Assembly (NCBI GenBank): GCA_002281875.1
Contig: NCHN01000005.1
Span: 34,272-98,271 of the forward strand
DNA: 64,000 nucleotides
Direction: 5' to 3'
DNA from: Sphingobacteriia bacterium 24-36-13
GTDB lineage: Bacteria; Bacteroidota; Bacteroidia; Chitinophagales; Chitinophagaceae
Made by a program: the position numbers and the translations under genes. Within the stretch, counting starts at the first letter, position 1. Each line of letters begins with the position of its first letter. Positions 1 through 8,006 of the stretch are shown here, piece after piece. The notes under the pieces were generated by a model that was not told where the DNA came from, did not search any database, and worked only from the letters and a program-made list of their open reading frames with translations.

Positions 1-779
1 GTGAACCATTGGTTAGAAAAGACGCGGCTGAAATTATTCAAGCCTTGGGTAAACTAGGAGTTGAGTTAACCATTACGACCAATGCAACTCGCATACACTT
101 GTTTATTGATGATTTAAAAAATGCTGGCGTAAAGTCTATTAATATTAGTTTAGACACACTGAAGCAAGAAAAGTTTCAATTATTAACAAGACGAGATCAA
201 TTTAATATCGTGAAAGACAATATTGATCTATTATTGAAAAACGACTTTAGGGTTAAAGTGAATATGGTAGTAGTGAAGGGCATGAATGAAATGGAAATAT
301 TAGATTTTATAGAGTGGACTAAATATATTCCCATTCAAATTAGACTGATTGAATTTATGCCTTTTGATGGGAATAAATGGAACAGTGATAAGTTGGTAAC
401 CTTGAAAGAAATGTTGGAATTAATTGGTGGGAAGTATACCATTGCTGCTTCGGAAAACGAACCCAACGACACAAGTAAGCGTTACAAAATAGAAGGTCAT
501 CAAGGCAGCTTTGCAATAATAAGCACGATGAGTGCCCCTTTTTGTAGTACTTGTAATAGAATTAGATTAACGGCTGATGGTAAAATCAAAAACTGTTTAT
601 TTTCTTCTTCTGAAACAGATTTACTCACACCATTTAGAGCCGGTGCAGATATACTTCCATTCATTCAACACTCAATTGCAAGCAAACACAAAGAATTAGG
701 AGGTCAATTTTCAAAAGAATTTGAAAAAATAGATACGAATGAATTGCATAATAGAAGTATGATTGCAATTGGCGGTTAA
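1..779 (+). CDS. moaA: GTP 3',8-cyclase MoaA (5' truncated by window edge)
   Basis: Radical SAM enzyme for the first step of molybdenum cofactor synthesis (GTP to 3',8-cyclo-7,8-dihydro-GTP). The reading frame is open to the left edge: bases 3-26 read EPLVRKDA, the family's GGEPLxR motif, so the TTG at 9 is not the start and the N-terminal CxxxCxxC radical SAM cluster site lies outside the window. Visible are the C-terminal 4Fe-4S motif FCSTCN, a later Cys in KNCLF, and the typical Gly-Gly C-terminus (AIGG) that reaches into the active site. It is followed after 9 bp by moeA and heads a seven-gene Moco operon. Confidence 0.95.
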   Translation, partial: EPLVRKDAAEIIQALGKLGVELTITTNATRIHLFIDDLKNAGVKSINISLDTLKQEKFQLLTRRDQFNIVKDNIDLLLKNDFRVKVNMVVVKGMNEMEILDFIEWTKYIPIQIRLIEFMPFDGNKWNSDKLVTLKEMLELIGGKYTIAASENEPNDTSKRYKIEGHQGSFAIISTMSAPFCSTCNRIRLTADGKIKNCLFSSSETDLLTPFRAGADILPFIQHSIASKHKELGGQFSKEFEKIDTNELHNRSMIAIGG

Positions 780-788
780 TTAAATACT

Positions 789-1958
789 ATGATTACTGTA
801 AATGAAGCAAAGCAATTGGTATTTACTCAAGCAAAGCCCTTGGGCAAAATTTGGGTGCCATTAGTAGATGCTGCTGGAATGGTTGCTGCAGAAGATATAC
901 AGAGCCCTATAGCGATGCCTTCGTTTACACAATCTTCTATGGATGGCTATGCCATTCAGCTGAAAAATATCGATGCTATTCTGCCCATTCAAGATGAATT
1001 ACCTGCAGGCTCATCCAAACAATTGCAATTAAAGGAAGGCCATTGTATAAAAGTATTCACCGGAGGCCCAGTGCCATTGGGTGCAGATTGTATTATACAA
1101 AAAGAATGGGTGAACTATTTGGGTGAGCATATTCAAATTGTAGATAAAACAAATGAGCTGGGTTTAAATATTAGAGAAATGGGGTCCTCAGTTGAAAAAG
1201 GCGATTGGGTAATTGCAAGAGGCACCTGTTTACATCCATACCAACTAGCTATGTTGGCTAGTTTAGGAATATCGGAAGTCTTGGTTTATAGAGCACCTTC
1301 CACTACTTTAATTATAACAGGTAATGAGTTGGTTAAACCTGGCGAATCACTCGCATTTGGGCAAGTGTATGAATCCAATTCTATTGGTCTTGTATCTGCT
1401 TTAAAAGCTTCTGGAGTAAAAAATGTTTCAATCCTATATGTGAAAGATAACTTAGCTGAAACAGCCACTGCAATTAGGAATGCATTAAATGAATCGGATT
1501 TAGTATTACTTACAGGTGGAGTAAGTGTTGGGGATTATGATTATGTAGCAAAAGCTGCAGCACAAGAAAAAGTGGATACGCTATTTCATGGTGTAAAACA
1601 AAAGCCAGGGAAGCCTTTGTTTTTTGGGAAGCAAAATGAAGCATTGGTATTTGGCTTGCCGGGTAACCCCAGTTCTGTATTACATTGTTTTCAACAATAT
1701 GTAAAGCCTGCTATTGAATTGATGCAAGGCAAACAACCAGTTCCAACTATACAAGCTAGGTTAACAGCCCCGTATAACAAGAAACCCGGGTTGACTTTTT
1801 TCTTAAAAGCCTACTATCAAGAAGGAATAGTAACCATATTACCAGCACAGGGGTCTTATCAGGTAAGTGCTTTTTCCAATGCAAATTGTTGGGTAGAATT
1901 GCCCTTGGATGAAGCTTTGTTTAATCAAAACCAACTGGTTACAGTCCATTTATTTTAA
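789..1958 (+). CDS. moeA: Molybdopterin molybdenumtransferase MoeA
   Basis: Inserts molybdate into adenylylated molybdopterin, the last common step of Moco synthesis; cytosolic. The 389 aa match the family length. Visible motifs are SSMDGYAI (domain III, near residue 50), GGVSVGDYDYV (MoCF/MogA-like domain, near 245), PGKPLFFGK and GLPGNPSS. It has tight 9-10 bp spacing to moaA and to the downstream TSUP transporter, which supports one transcript. The MogA-type adenylyltransferase activity it depends on is supplied by the C-terminal half of MoaCB at the end of the operon. Confidence 0.95.
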   Translation: MITVNEAKQLVFTQAKPLGKIWVPLVDAAGMVAAEDIQSPIAMPSFTQSSMDGYAIQLKNIDAILPIQDELPAGSSKQLQLKEGHCIKVFTGGPVPLGADCIIQKEWVNYLGEHIQIVDKTNELGLNIREMGSSVEKGDWVIARGTCLHPYQLAMLASLGISEVLVYRAPSTTLIITGNELVKPGESLAFGQVYESNSIGLVSALKASGVKNVSILYVKDNLAETATAIRNALNESDLVLLTGGVSVGDYDYVAKAAAQEKVDTLFHGVKQKPGKPLFFGKQNEALVFGLPGNPSSVLHCFQQYVKPAIELMQGKQPVPTIQARLTAPYNKKPGLTFFLKAYYQEGIVTILPAQGSYQVSAFSNANCWVELPLDEALFNQNQLVTVHLF

Positions 1959-1968
1959 CCTGCTTATT

Positions 1969-2700
1969 ATGGAAGAAATCATTCTTTATGGACTTGCTTT
2001 TTTTGTGATTGCATTTTTATATGCTTCCGTTGGTCATGGTGGCGCAAGTGGATATTTAGCGTTGATGGCAATCTTTAATTTTAGTGCAGGTGTAATAAAA
2101 CCAACCGCATTAATACTAAACTTATTGGTTTCATGTTTAGCATTTATTTCATTTTATAGAGCCAAACATTTTAATTCTTCTATGCTTTGGCCCTTGGTTA
2201 TTACTTCTATTCCATTTGCCTATATAGGAAGCATTGTGCCTATTTCAGAAAGTTTTTATAAAAAATTGTTGGCTATTGTTTTATTAATTGCAGTTGCTAG
2301 AATATTGTTTTTAAGTAAAGCAAGTAATCATAAACCTGCACCTAAGTGGTATTGGTTGAGTATTGCAGGAGCATTTATTGGCCTAGTATCTGGAATGATA
2401 GGAATGGGCGGGGGCATATTGTTGTCGCCATTACTACTTTTGATGGGTTGGTCTACACAACAGCAAACTGCAGCTTTGAGTGCAATTTTTATATTTTTGA
2501 ATTCAGCAGCAGGAATGGTTGGGCAAGTTCAAAATGGATTTCAATTAGATCCATCCATTTATGTGATCATTTTATTTGTTTTAATCGGCGGTTGGTTGGG
2601 TGCATATATTGGGGCTAAGAAATTAAAAGCAGATCAGTTGAAATTTATTTTAGCATCGGTATTAATTGTTGCGGCAACTAAATTGTTTTTTGTAAACTAA
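1969..2700 (+). CDS. TSUP (TauE/SafE) family membrane transporter
   Basis: Integral membrane protein of 243 aa with about eight hydrophobic segments in two homologous halves, as in the TauE/SafE/TSUP family, whose known members move sulfite, sulfoacetate, thiosulfate or other small sulfur compounds. Two glycine-rich family signatures are visible: ASVGHGGASGYLAL near the N-terminus and SGMIGMGGGILLSPL at the start of the second half. I use ATG 1969, because the longer frame from 1909 runs back into moeA. It lies inside the Moco operon, 10 bp after moeA and 4 bp before moaD. Substrate is unknown; export of a sulfur by-product, or oxyanion movement linked to Moco, is inference. Confidence 0.85.
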   Translation: MEEIILYGLAFFVIAFLYASVGHGGASGYLALMAIFNFSAGVIKPTALILNLLVSCLAFISFYRAKHFNSSMLWPLVITSIPFAYIGSIVPISESFYKKLLAIVLLIAVARILFLSKASNHKPAPKWYWLSIAGAFIGLVSGMIGMGGGILLSPLLLLMGWSTQQQTAALSAIFIFLNSAAGMVGQVQNGFQLDPSIYVIILFVLIGGWLGAYIGAKKLKADQLKFILASVLIVAATKLFFVN

Positions 2701-2704
2701 ACCT

Positions 2705-2938
2705 ATGGATGTACAAGTAATTTTCTTTGGATCAATAATCGATATTACGCTGGTTGATTCGGTGTTATTGAATAATTGCACCGATTTAGATTCAATCGTG
2801 AATGACTTAATTGAGCGCTACCCAGCATTGGCAAATAAAAAATATTTTATTGCTGTTAATCAGAAAATGGTACATGAAAATATTAAACTTAAAATGGGAG
2901 ATACGGTGGCATTAATGCCCCCATTCTCTGGAGGATAA
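2705..2938 (+). CDS. moaD: Molybdopterin synthase small subunit MoaD
   Basis: Ubiquitin-like sulfur carrier (77 aa) whose C-terminal Gly-Gly (PPFSGG) is adenylated by MoeB, converted to thiocarboxylate and used by MoaE to make the dithiolene of molybdopterin. Beta-grasp features are seen as VQVIFFGSI at the start and GDTVALMPPFSGG at the end, which is typical of MoaD. It sits directly upstream of its activating enzyme (moeB starts 1 bp after the stop) and near moaE. Confidence 0.93.
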   Translation: MDVQVIFFGSIIDITLVDSVLLNNCTDLDSIVNDLIERYPALANKKYFIAVNQKMVHENIKLKMGDTVALMPPFSGG

Positions 2939-2939
2939 T

Positions 2940-4052
2940 ATGGACTTGAATAATCGTTATATCAGACAAATCATTCTACCTGGATTTGGAATAGCTGCAC
3001 AAGAAAAATTGGGTAAAGCTAAAGTGTTGATTGTGGGTATGGGTGGATTGGGCTGTCCTGTATTGCAATACCTCGTTGGGGTAGGTGTAGGAACCATTGG
3101 TATAATGGATGCAGACAAAATCACTAAAAGTAATTTACATCGTCAATTATTATATGAGGAAAAAGAGGTAGGCAGGTTGAAAGTGGAAGCGGCAGCAATT
3201 AAGGCCAAAGCACAAAATAGTTCGGTTAATATTATAGAATATCCTTTTGAATTAAGTAAAAATAATGCAGCTGAAATTATTAAGGTTTATGATTTAGTCA
3301 TTGATGCTACAGATAATTTCTCGGCTAAATATTTAATCAATGATGTTTGCGTGTGGTTGCAAAAGCCTGTAGTGTTTGGAGCAGTATCCGGATACGAAGG
3401 TCAGGTTGCCGTTTTTAATTTTTCAAGTGATGCAAAGCCTCCTATTCATTATCGCCATTTGTTTCCCGTACAGCCTGCTGCTAATGAATTTGCAACCTGC
3501 GAAGAAACAGGAGTCATAGGAGTATTGCCTGGCATTATTGGAACCATGCAAGCTGCGGAAGCAATAAAACTAATTGCAGATTTGGGTAAACCCTTGAATA
3601 ATCGACTACTTACTTATAATTTCTTGGCAGCTCGGTGGTATGAAATTGAGATGAATTCAAGCGCTGAAGTTCCATTAATTGATGAACATTTTATTAATAC
3701 AACCAACTATCAAATTGTTTGTGATTTTACAGAAGCAGATTTAGAAGAGATTGATATTGATGAAATTGATGTGTCTCAGTTTTTAGATCTAAAGTATGAT
3801 TCGAATATATTTATTCTTGATGTAAGAGAGTTACATGAGTATCCAACTATTGATTTTTCACATGCTCAAATTCCTATGTCTGTATTAAAGGAATCTATTC
3901 ATCTGCTTCCTGAAAAGCCCATCTATGTTTTATGTCATCAAGGAATAAGAAGTATATATGCTGCACAATTAATTAAATTGCATAAGAAAGTGGAAGCATA
4001 TAGTTTAAAAGGCGGCTTAACTGCCTATTTTAATAGAGTAAGCAATGAGTAA
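2940..4052 (+). CDS. moeB: MoeB/ThiF adenylyltransferase fused to a C-terminal rhodanese domain
   Basis: Adenylates the MoaD C-terminus; the fused rhodanese domain (about residues 275-370, active-site C332 in LCHQGIRS) probably passes persulfide sulfur onto it, as in MOCS3-type proteins. Seen in the E1-like part: GMGGLG nucleotide loop (33-38), NLHRQ (65-69), DATDNFSAKYL (122-132) and the catalytic-type Cys187 in ATCEETGVIGVLPG. Oddity: the zinc CxxC pair that normally precedes LFP is HYRH (170-173), and no second CxxC follows, so the four-Cys zinc site of classic MoeB is absent. It overlaps moaE by 8 bp. Confidence 0.92.
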   Translation: MDLNNRYIRQIILPGFGIAAQEKLGKAKVLIVGMGGLGCPVLQYLVGVGVGTIGIMDADKITKSNLHRQLLYEEKEVGRLKVEAAAIKAKAQNSSVNIIEYPFELSKNNAAEIIKVYDLVIDATDNFSAKYLINDVCVWLQKPVVFGAVSGYEGQVAVFNFSSDAKPPIHYRHLFPVQPAANEFATCEETGVIGVLPGIIGTMQAAEAIKLIADLGKPLNNRLLTYNFLAARWYEIEMNSSAEVPLIDEHFINTTNYQIVCDFTEADLEEIDIDEIDVSQFLDLKYDSNIFILDVRELHEYPTIDFSHAQIPMSVLKESIHLLPEKPIYVLCHQGIRSIYAAQLIKLHKKVEAYSLKGGLTAYFNRVSNE

Positions 4053-4488
4053 TAAAAAACCAAGTTCTATTTTTGTTAGTGGTCCTATTGCTGCACAAAA
4101 AATAGCAGAAGATATTCAAAAGCATTCATCTAAAGTGAGTATTGGTGCACATAGTATTTTTTTAGGACAAGTAAGAGCAGATGAAATAGACAATAAAAAA
4201 GTTACTGCAATTGAATACACTGCTTATGAAGAAATGGTGATGGAGAAAATGGCGGTTATTCGGGAATCATTTTTTGCTAAATATGCACTTACTTGTATGC
4301 ATATTTATCATAGCTTAGGTAGGGTGGATGTGGGTGAAATTTGTTTGTTTGTTTTTACTTCTTCAGCGCATAGAAGAGATGCCATTGATGCATGTAATGA
4401 AATGGTTGAAACCATAAAAAAAGAATTGCCTATTTGGGGGAAAGAAATTTGTGAAGACAATAGTACGGTTTGGAAGCAAAATAATTAA
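4045..4488 (+). CDS. moaE: Molybdopterin synthase catalytic subunit MoaE
   Basis: Large subunit of molybdopterin synthase; transfers two sulfurs from MoaD thiocarboxylate to cPMP. The 147-aa length fits. Visible are GAHSIFLGQVRADE near residue 35, HSLGRVDVGE near 90, SAHRRDAIDACN (the conserved H-R-x-A region) and the lysine-rich catalytic tail IKKELPIWGKE. Its ATG lies inside the end of moeB (8-bp overlap) and moaCB follows after 2 bp, so translational coupling is likely. Confidence 0.94.
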   Translation: MSNKKPSSIFVSGPIAAQKIAEDIQKHSSKVSIGAHSIFLGQVRADEIDNKKVTAIEYTAYEEMVMEKMAVIRESFFAKYALTCMHIYHSLGRVDVGEICLFVFTSSAHRRDAIDACNEMVETIKKELPIWGKEICEDNSTVWKQNN

Positions 4489-4490
4489 TC

Positions 4491-5405
4491 ATGGTAAATA
4501 TTACTCATAAATCGAACACACTTCGAAAAGCAATTGCAGAAGCCTCTGTTTTGGTATCTAAGCAAGAAACAATTGAAGCAATTGAACAAAGAAAAGTACC
4601 GAAAGGAGATGTATTTTCTTTTGCTAAAGTGGCTGCTTTATTTGGAGTAAAAAAAACCAGTGAATTCATTCCAGATTGTCATCCTTTGCCCGTTGAATTT
4701 ACCGATGTGAGATTCAATATAACTGATTTGAAAATTATAATTGAGGTTGAAGTGCATACTGTTTATAAAACGGGAGTTGAAGTGGAAGCCATGCACGGTG
4801 CTTCTATTGCTGCATTAACCCTATATGATATGCTGAAACCCATTGATAAAAATGTTGTAATCCAGCAGATTCAATTAAAATCAAAAACAGGTGGAAAGAC
4901 AGACAAAAAATCATATTTAAATAAGGGTTTACAAGCAGCCGTTATTGTTTGTTCAGATACCGTTTCAGCAAATAAGCCAGAAGATAAAGCGGGTATTGCA
5001 GTTATTGAAGCTTTAAAGAAATTGGATATACAAGTGCCTGTTTATAAAGTGATACCTGATGATTCAACTGCCATTCAAGAACAAGTGGCTGCCAATACAC
5101 ATGAGGGCATACAATTATTAATTATGGTGGGCGGTACAGGTGTTTCCTTAAGAGACATCACCCCCGACACAGTTAAGCCTTTATTAGATCGTGAGTTAGA
5201 TGGTATAATGGAAACCGCTAGAAGGTACGGACAAGAGCGAATGCCATATGCCATGCTGTCTAGAAGTGTAGCGGGTTTGATCAACCAAACACTGGTGCTA
5301 ACATTCCCTGGTTCATTATCTGGTGCAACAGAATATATGGATGCGTTATTTCCGCAAGTATTACATGTGTTAGAAGTGATTGCTGGGGATAGACATGGAT
5401 TATAG
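4491..5405 (+). CDS. moaCB: Bifunctional MoaCB: cPMP synthase plus MoaB/Mog-type domain
   Basis: Fusion of 304 aa. The N-terminal half (about 1-150) is MoaC, which acts after MoaA to form cPMP; it has KGDVFSFAKVAALFG, IPDCHPLP and the D-x-L-K segment TLYDMLKPIDK. In the usual GVExEAL(T/M) motif the sequence reads GVEVEAMHGAS. The C-terminal half (about 155-304) is a MoaB/MogA adenylyltransferase-like domain with GGTGVSLRDITPD and FPGSLSGATEYMDAL. It is the last gene of the Moco operon and completes the pathway with moaA, moaD, moaE, moeB and moeA. Its 3' end overlaps the convergent SRAP gene by 6 bp. Confidence 0.92.
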   Translation: MVNITHKSNTLRKAIAEASVLVSKQETIEAIEQRKVPKGDVFSFAKVAALFGVKKTSEFIPDCHPLPVEFTDVRFNITDLKIIIEVEVHTVYKTGVEVEAMHGASIAALTLYDMLKPIDKNVVIQQIQLKSKTGGKTDKKSYLNKGLQAAVIVCSDTVSANKPEDKAGIAVIEALKKLDIQVPVYKVIPDDSTAIQEQVAANTHEGIQLLIMVGGTGVSLRDITPDTVKPLLDRELDGIMETARRYGQERMPYAMLSRSVAGLINQTLVLTFPGSLSGATEYMDALFPQVLHVLEVIAGDRHGL

Positions 5406-6137
5406 CGGTGGTAAATTGGTATAATCTACAGCTGCTTGAGGGTTTGTAATTCCCCTATTAAAATCTTTTGCAATAGTATGCGCTCTAAGTGCAGCTTCCG
5501 GAAGCTGGTAGGTAGCTAATTCTTTTATTCTTTTTTCTCTTAAAGGTCCAATCCATTCTTCCGCTAATTCGTGAGGAAGTATGGTGGGCATTCTTTTTTT
5601 TGTGTTGTGAATTTTTTGCATCAAGCCATTTGCTTGGGTGGTAACAATGGCAAAACTATGAATCATTTCTCCAGATAATTTGTCGGTCCAAGGTTGCCAT
5701 ATACCCGCCATATAGAATAAGGGTTCTTCTTTGTTAGCGCTATGAATAAAATAGGGGTAGGCAATTGGTTTTTTATCATCTGCTCCTTGAAAATGTTTCC
5801 ATTCATAAAACCCTGTGCTCAATACCAAACACCTTCTTGCTTTTGCAGCAGCTTGATAAAGTTTGCTTTCAAATAATTTTTCTGCAGTTGCATTTAGCGT
5901 GGTGTATTTTTTTCTGCTTTCTTCTAGCTCACCTATATGTTGTATAAACCAAGGGATAAATTCCCAATGAGCCAATTCAGGATGCCATTCACCTGCGTTG
6001 TCTTCAATAATGATTGGCCAAGAAGTATAACTAAATCCAGACTGCACTTGAATATCCACAGGTGGAATTTCTTTTTCTTTCCCTTTTAGTTTGATCTTTT
6101 TTTTGGGAGGAATTTTAAGTGAGTTGTAATAGCACAT
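5400..6137 (-). CDS. SOS response-associated peptidase (SRAP/HMCES/YedK family)
   Basis: SRAP proteins form a DNA-protein crosslink with abasic sites in single-stranded DNA through the N-terminal Cys exposed after Met removal. The sequence begins MCYYNS, so Cys2 is present. The family's STGFYEWKH (active-site Glu) near residue 125 and the late His in ILPHELAEEWIG are visible. The 245 aa fit the family. It lies 9 bp after a small lipoprotein gene on the same strand and ends inside the moaCB stop region. No SOS box is evident to me, and Bacteroidota LexA sites are not something I can call by eye. Confidence 0.9.
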   Translation of the reverse strand: MCYYNSLKIPPKKKIKLKGKEKEIPPVDIQVQSGFSYTSWPIIIEDNAGEWHPELAHWEFIPWFIQHIGELEESRKKYTTLNATAEKLFESKLYQAAAKARRCLVLSTGFYEWKHFQGADDKKPIAYPYFIHSANKEEPLFYMAGIWQPWTDKLSGEMIHSFAIVTTQANGLMQKIHNTKKRMPTILPHELAEEWIGPLREKRIKELATYQLPEAALRAHTIAKDFNRGITNPQAAVDYTNLPPL

Positions 6138-6146
6138 GCGCTAAAA

Positions 6147-6431
6147 TTACGCAACTCGGAGGTTATAATCCAACCACTTCAATAAATTGAGATTTGTATA
6201 TTCGACGCAACTGAATCTGGTGAAAAAAACATGATCATAGTTTTGTCCTTCAAAGGCAAATCCATTTTCAGCATATTGTTTATAACTGGTATCAGTTAAC
6301 TGTACAATTGCATCATTGCATACTTCTTTAATAATTTTCACTTGGAATGTAGCGGTATTTAAATCGTCTTTTTTGGTGCAGGATAATTGTAATAGTCCAA
6401 GTAGGAATAACGCGATGAAAGAAGTTCTCAT
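6147..6431 (-). CDS. Small putative lipoprotein, unknown function
   Basis: I start it at ATG 6431, giving 94 aa, because the protein then begins with a lipoprotein signal (MRTSFIALFLLGLLQLSC, lipobox-like LQLSC, Cys18). A longer frame back to 6590 exists, but its first 53 codons translate the intergenic repeat (RHFERSEK-type peptide) and look spurious. The mature part has no family I recognise; it contains two further cysteines and ends LLKWLDYNLRVA. Probably secreted and lipid-anchored. It is upstream of, and probably cotranscribed with, the SRAP gene, although a periplasmic lipoprotein is an unexpected partner for that enzyme. Confidence 0.7.
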   Translation of the reverse strand: MRTSFIALFLLGLLQLSCTKKDDLNTATFQVKIIKEVCNDAIVQLTDTSYKQYAENGFAFEGQNYDHVFFTRFSCVEYTNLNLLKWLDYNLRVA

Positions 6432-6702
6432 ATTATTCTTTTTTAATAAGATTGGTGGAATAAATGCTGCTTTTACGGGATTGTCGGCTTCACTTTGTTT
6501 CGCCGACTTCCTCGGCCACACTTCGTGAAATTGGGATTGCCATTTCTCACTTCGTTCGAAATGTCTTCCCCAAATGGTGGCCTTACCCAAAGCCCTCGGG
6601 ATTGTCGGCTACACTTCGTTGCGCCGACTTCCTCGGCTATGGCCTTACCCAAAGCCCTCGCATCGGCTGCGCCGCTGCTGGGTTTTTCTATTTACTCACT
6701 TA

Positions 6703-6718
6703 GCCGAATGCATTCGGC
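6703..6718. repeat. Perfect 16-bp palindrome gccgaatgcattcggc
   Basis: The sequence equals its own reverse complement. It lies downstream of the tRNA-Glu terminator on the tRNA strand and upstream of the small lipoprotein. It could be a protein-binding site or part of the local repeat family; nothing else identifies it. Confidence 0.6.
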
Positions 6719-6728
6719 ACGTTCGCAA

Positions 6729-6762
6729 ATAAAAAAACCCTCTCACTTTCGTTCGAGGGCTT
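6729..6762 (-). terminator. Rho-independent terminator of tRNA-Glu
   Basis: Read on the minus strand, CCCTC pairs with GAGGG (6755-6759 with 6738-6742) around a 12-nt loop and is followed by a run of seven T (6731-6737 on the plus strand as A). It begins two bases after the tRNA 3' end. The loop GAACGAAAGTGA resembles the core of the neighbouring dispersed repeat. Confidence 0.6.
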
Positions 6763-6764
6763 TG

Positions 6765-6836
6765 TAGCCGGTACGGGAATCGAACCCGTCTTTGCCCCGT
6801 GAAAGGGGGCTGTCCTAACCGATAGACGAACCGGCC
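6765..6836 (-). tRNA. tRNA-Glu (UUC)
   Basis: A 72-nt cloverleaf on the minus strand. The acceptor arms GGCCGGT and ACCGGCT pair (first pair G-U) with discriminator A. The anticodon arm is CCCC-CTTTCAC-GGGG with anticodon TTC. The T arm contains GGGTTCGATTCCC. CCA is not encoded; the sequence after the discriminator is CAAAG. A promoter and a terminator flank it, so it looks like a single-gene transcript. Confidence 0.97.
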
Positions 6837-6857
6837 ATGGTTTTATCTTTCGGGTTG

Positions 6858-6889
6858 CAAAAATAAGAGGCAAATTGTTTTCTGCCAAA
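6858..6889 (-). promoter_or_regulatory. Bacteroidota-type promoter for tRNA-Glu
   Basis: On the minus strand TTTG (6889-6886) is followed after exactly 20 nt by TATTTTTG (6865-6858), a full match to TTTG-N19-23-TAnnTTTG. The expected start point is about 15 nt before the tRNA 5' end. Confidence 0.7.
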
Positions 6890-6927
6890 CTTTTTTATCA
6901 AATTACGCAAATTGATTTTAGAAACTG

Positions 6928-6935
6928 TAAATTTG
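6928..6935 (+). promoter_or_regulatory. Candidate -7 element of gapA promoter
   Basis: TAAATTTG matches TAnnTTTG, 39 bp upstream of the gapA start codon. No clear TTTG is found about 20 nt further upstream, so this is a partial match only. Confidence 0.4.
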
Positions 6936-6974
6936 CCATCCTAACGCTAATTAATCAAATTAAAACAGCTATCA

Positions 6975-7988
6975 ATGAGTACAGTAAAAGTTGCTATTAA
7001 CGGTTTTGGAAGAATCGGTCGCTTGGTATTTCGTCAGATTTACAATATGAAAGGTATAGATGTGGTTGCTATCAACGATTTAACCAGTCCAGCGGTATTG
7101 GCACATTTATTAAAATACGACAGTGCACAAGGACGTTTTGATGCCACTGTAACTTCAACAGATGATTCAATTGTAGTAAACGGAGAAACCGTAAAAATAT
7201 ATGCACAACGTGACCCAGCTCAAATTCCTTGGGGCGCGCATGGTGTTGATGTAGTAATTGAATCAACAGGATTCTTTACCGATAAAGACAAAGCAGAAGC
7301 GCATATTAAAGCAGGTGCTAAAAGAGTGGTTATTTCTGCTCCAGCAACAGGTGATTTAAAAACAGTGGTATTCAATGTAAATCATGCCATTTTAGATGGT
7401 TCTGAAACCATTATCTCTTGTGCATCTTGTACCACCAACTGTTTGGCTCCAATGGCTAAAGTATTGAATGATCAATATGGTATTTTAACTGGTATTATGA
7501 GCACTATTCACGCTTATACCAATGACCAGAATACGTTAGATGCTCCACATCCTAAAGGAGATTTAAGAAGAGCAAGAGCAGCCGCTGCTAATATTGTTCC
7601 TAATAGCACTGGTGCTGCAAAAGCAATCGGTTTAGTATTACCTGAGTTAAAAGGAAAGTTAGACGGAAGTGCACAACGTGTTCCAACCATTACTGGTTCT
7701 TTAACTGAGTTAACTACCATTTTAAGCAAGAAAGTAACTGCTGAAGAAATCAATGCTGCAATGAAAGCTGCTGCTAATGAAAGCTTTGGTTACAACGAAG
7801 ACGAAATTGTGAGTTCAGATATTATTGGAACCCATTTCGGTTCTTTATTTGATGCTACTCAAACCAAAGTAATGACCGTTGGTGATACTCAAATGGTAAA
7901 GACTGTGAGCTGGTACGATAACGAAATGAGTTATGTAAGTCAGTTGGTAAGAACTGTACAATACTTTGCAGGTTTAATCAGCAAATAA
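6975..7988 (+). CDS. gapA: Type I glyceraldehyde-3-phosphate dehydrogenase
   Basis: Glycolytic enzyme oxidising glyceraldehyde-3-phosphate to 1,3-bisphosphoglycerate with NAD; cytosolic tetramer. The 337 aa are full length. The NAD-binding start [12 protein letters not shown], the catalytic SCASCTTNC (nucleophile Cys near 151) and the His in [11 protein letters not shown] are present, along with [13 protein letters not shown] near the C-terminus. It is followed by a strong terminator and then pgk, the next enzyme of the pathway. Confidence 0.97.
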   Translation: MSTVKVAINGFGRIGRLVFRQIYNMKGIDVVAINDLTSPAVLAHLLKYDSAQGRFDATVTSTDDSIVVNGETVKIYAQRDPAQIPWGAHGVDVVIESTGFFTDKDKAEAHIKAGAKRVVISAPATGDLKTVVFNVNHAILDGSETIISCASCTTNCLAPMAKVLNDQYGILTGIMSTIHAYTNDQNTLDAPHPKGDLRRARAAAANIVPNSTGAAKAIGLVLPELKGKLDGSAQRVPTITGSLTELTTILSKKVTAEEINAAMKAAANESFGYNEDEIVSSDIIGTHFGSLFDATQTKVMTVGDTQMVKTVSWYDNEMSYVSQLVRTVQYFAGLISK

Positions 7989-8006
7989 TTCTTTAATAAT
8001 AGCTTT

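Larger units (their letters stand above)
6432..6764. repeat. Repeat-rich intergenic stretch, GC-richer than its surroundings
   Basis: There is no convincing gene in this 333-bp stretch. It holds a direct repeat of 42 bp with four mismatches (6476-6517 and 6597-6638, containing cgggattgtcggct and cgccgacttcctcggc) and a second exact repeat of 21 bp (6578-6598 and 6640-6660, core ccttacccaaagccctcg). The micro-motif cactt(c/t)gtt recurs at about 6491, 6549 and 6612, with relatives at 6519 (cacttcgtg) and 6745 (cactttcgtt). At 6541-6562 catttc...gaaatg are inverted arms around tcacttcgtt, a form I recall as a dispersed Bacteroidota repeat whose translation reads RHFERSEK. A perfect 16-bp palindrome lies at 6703-6718. 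Confidence 0.85.

Noticed and set aside
6147-6590. A 147-aa version of the small lipoprotein starting at 6590
   Set aside because: The first 53 codons translate an intergenic repeat; the signal peptide and lipobox begin at the ATG at 6431.
6464-6767. Two overlapping plus-strand frames in the repeat stretch
   Set aside because: They are translations of the repeats with no domain and no conserved start.
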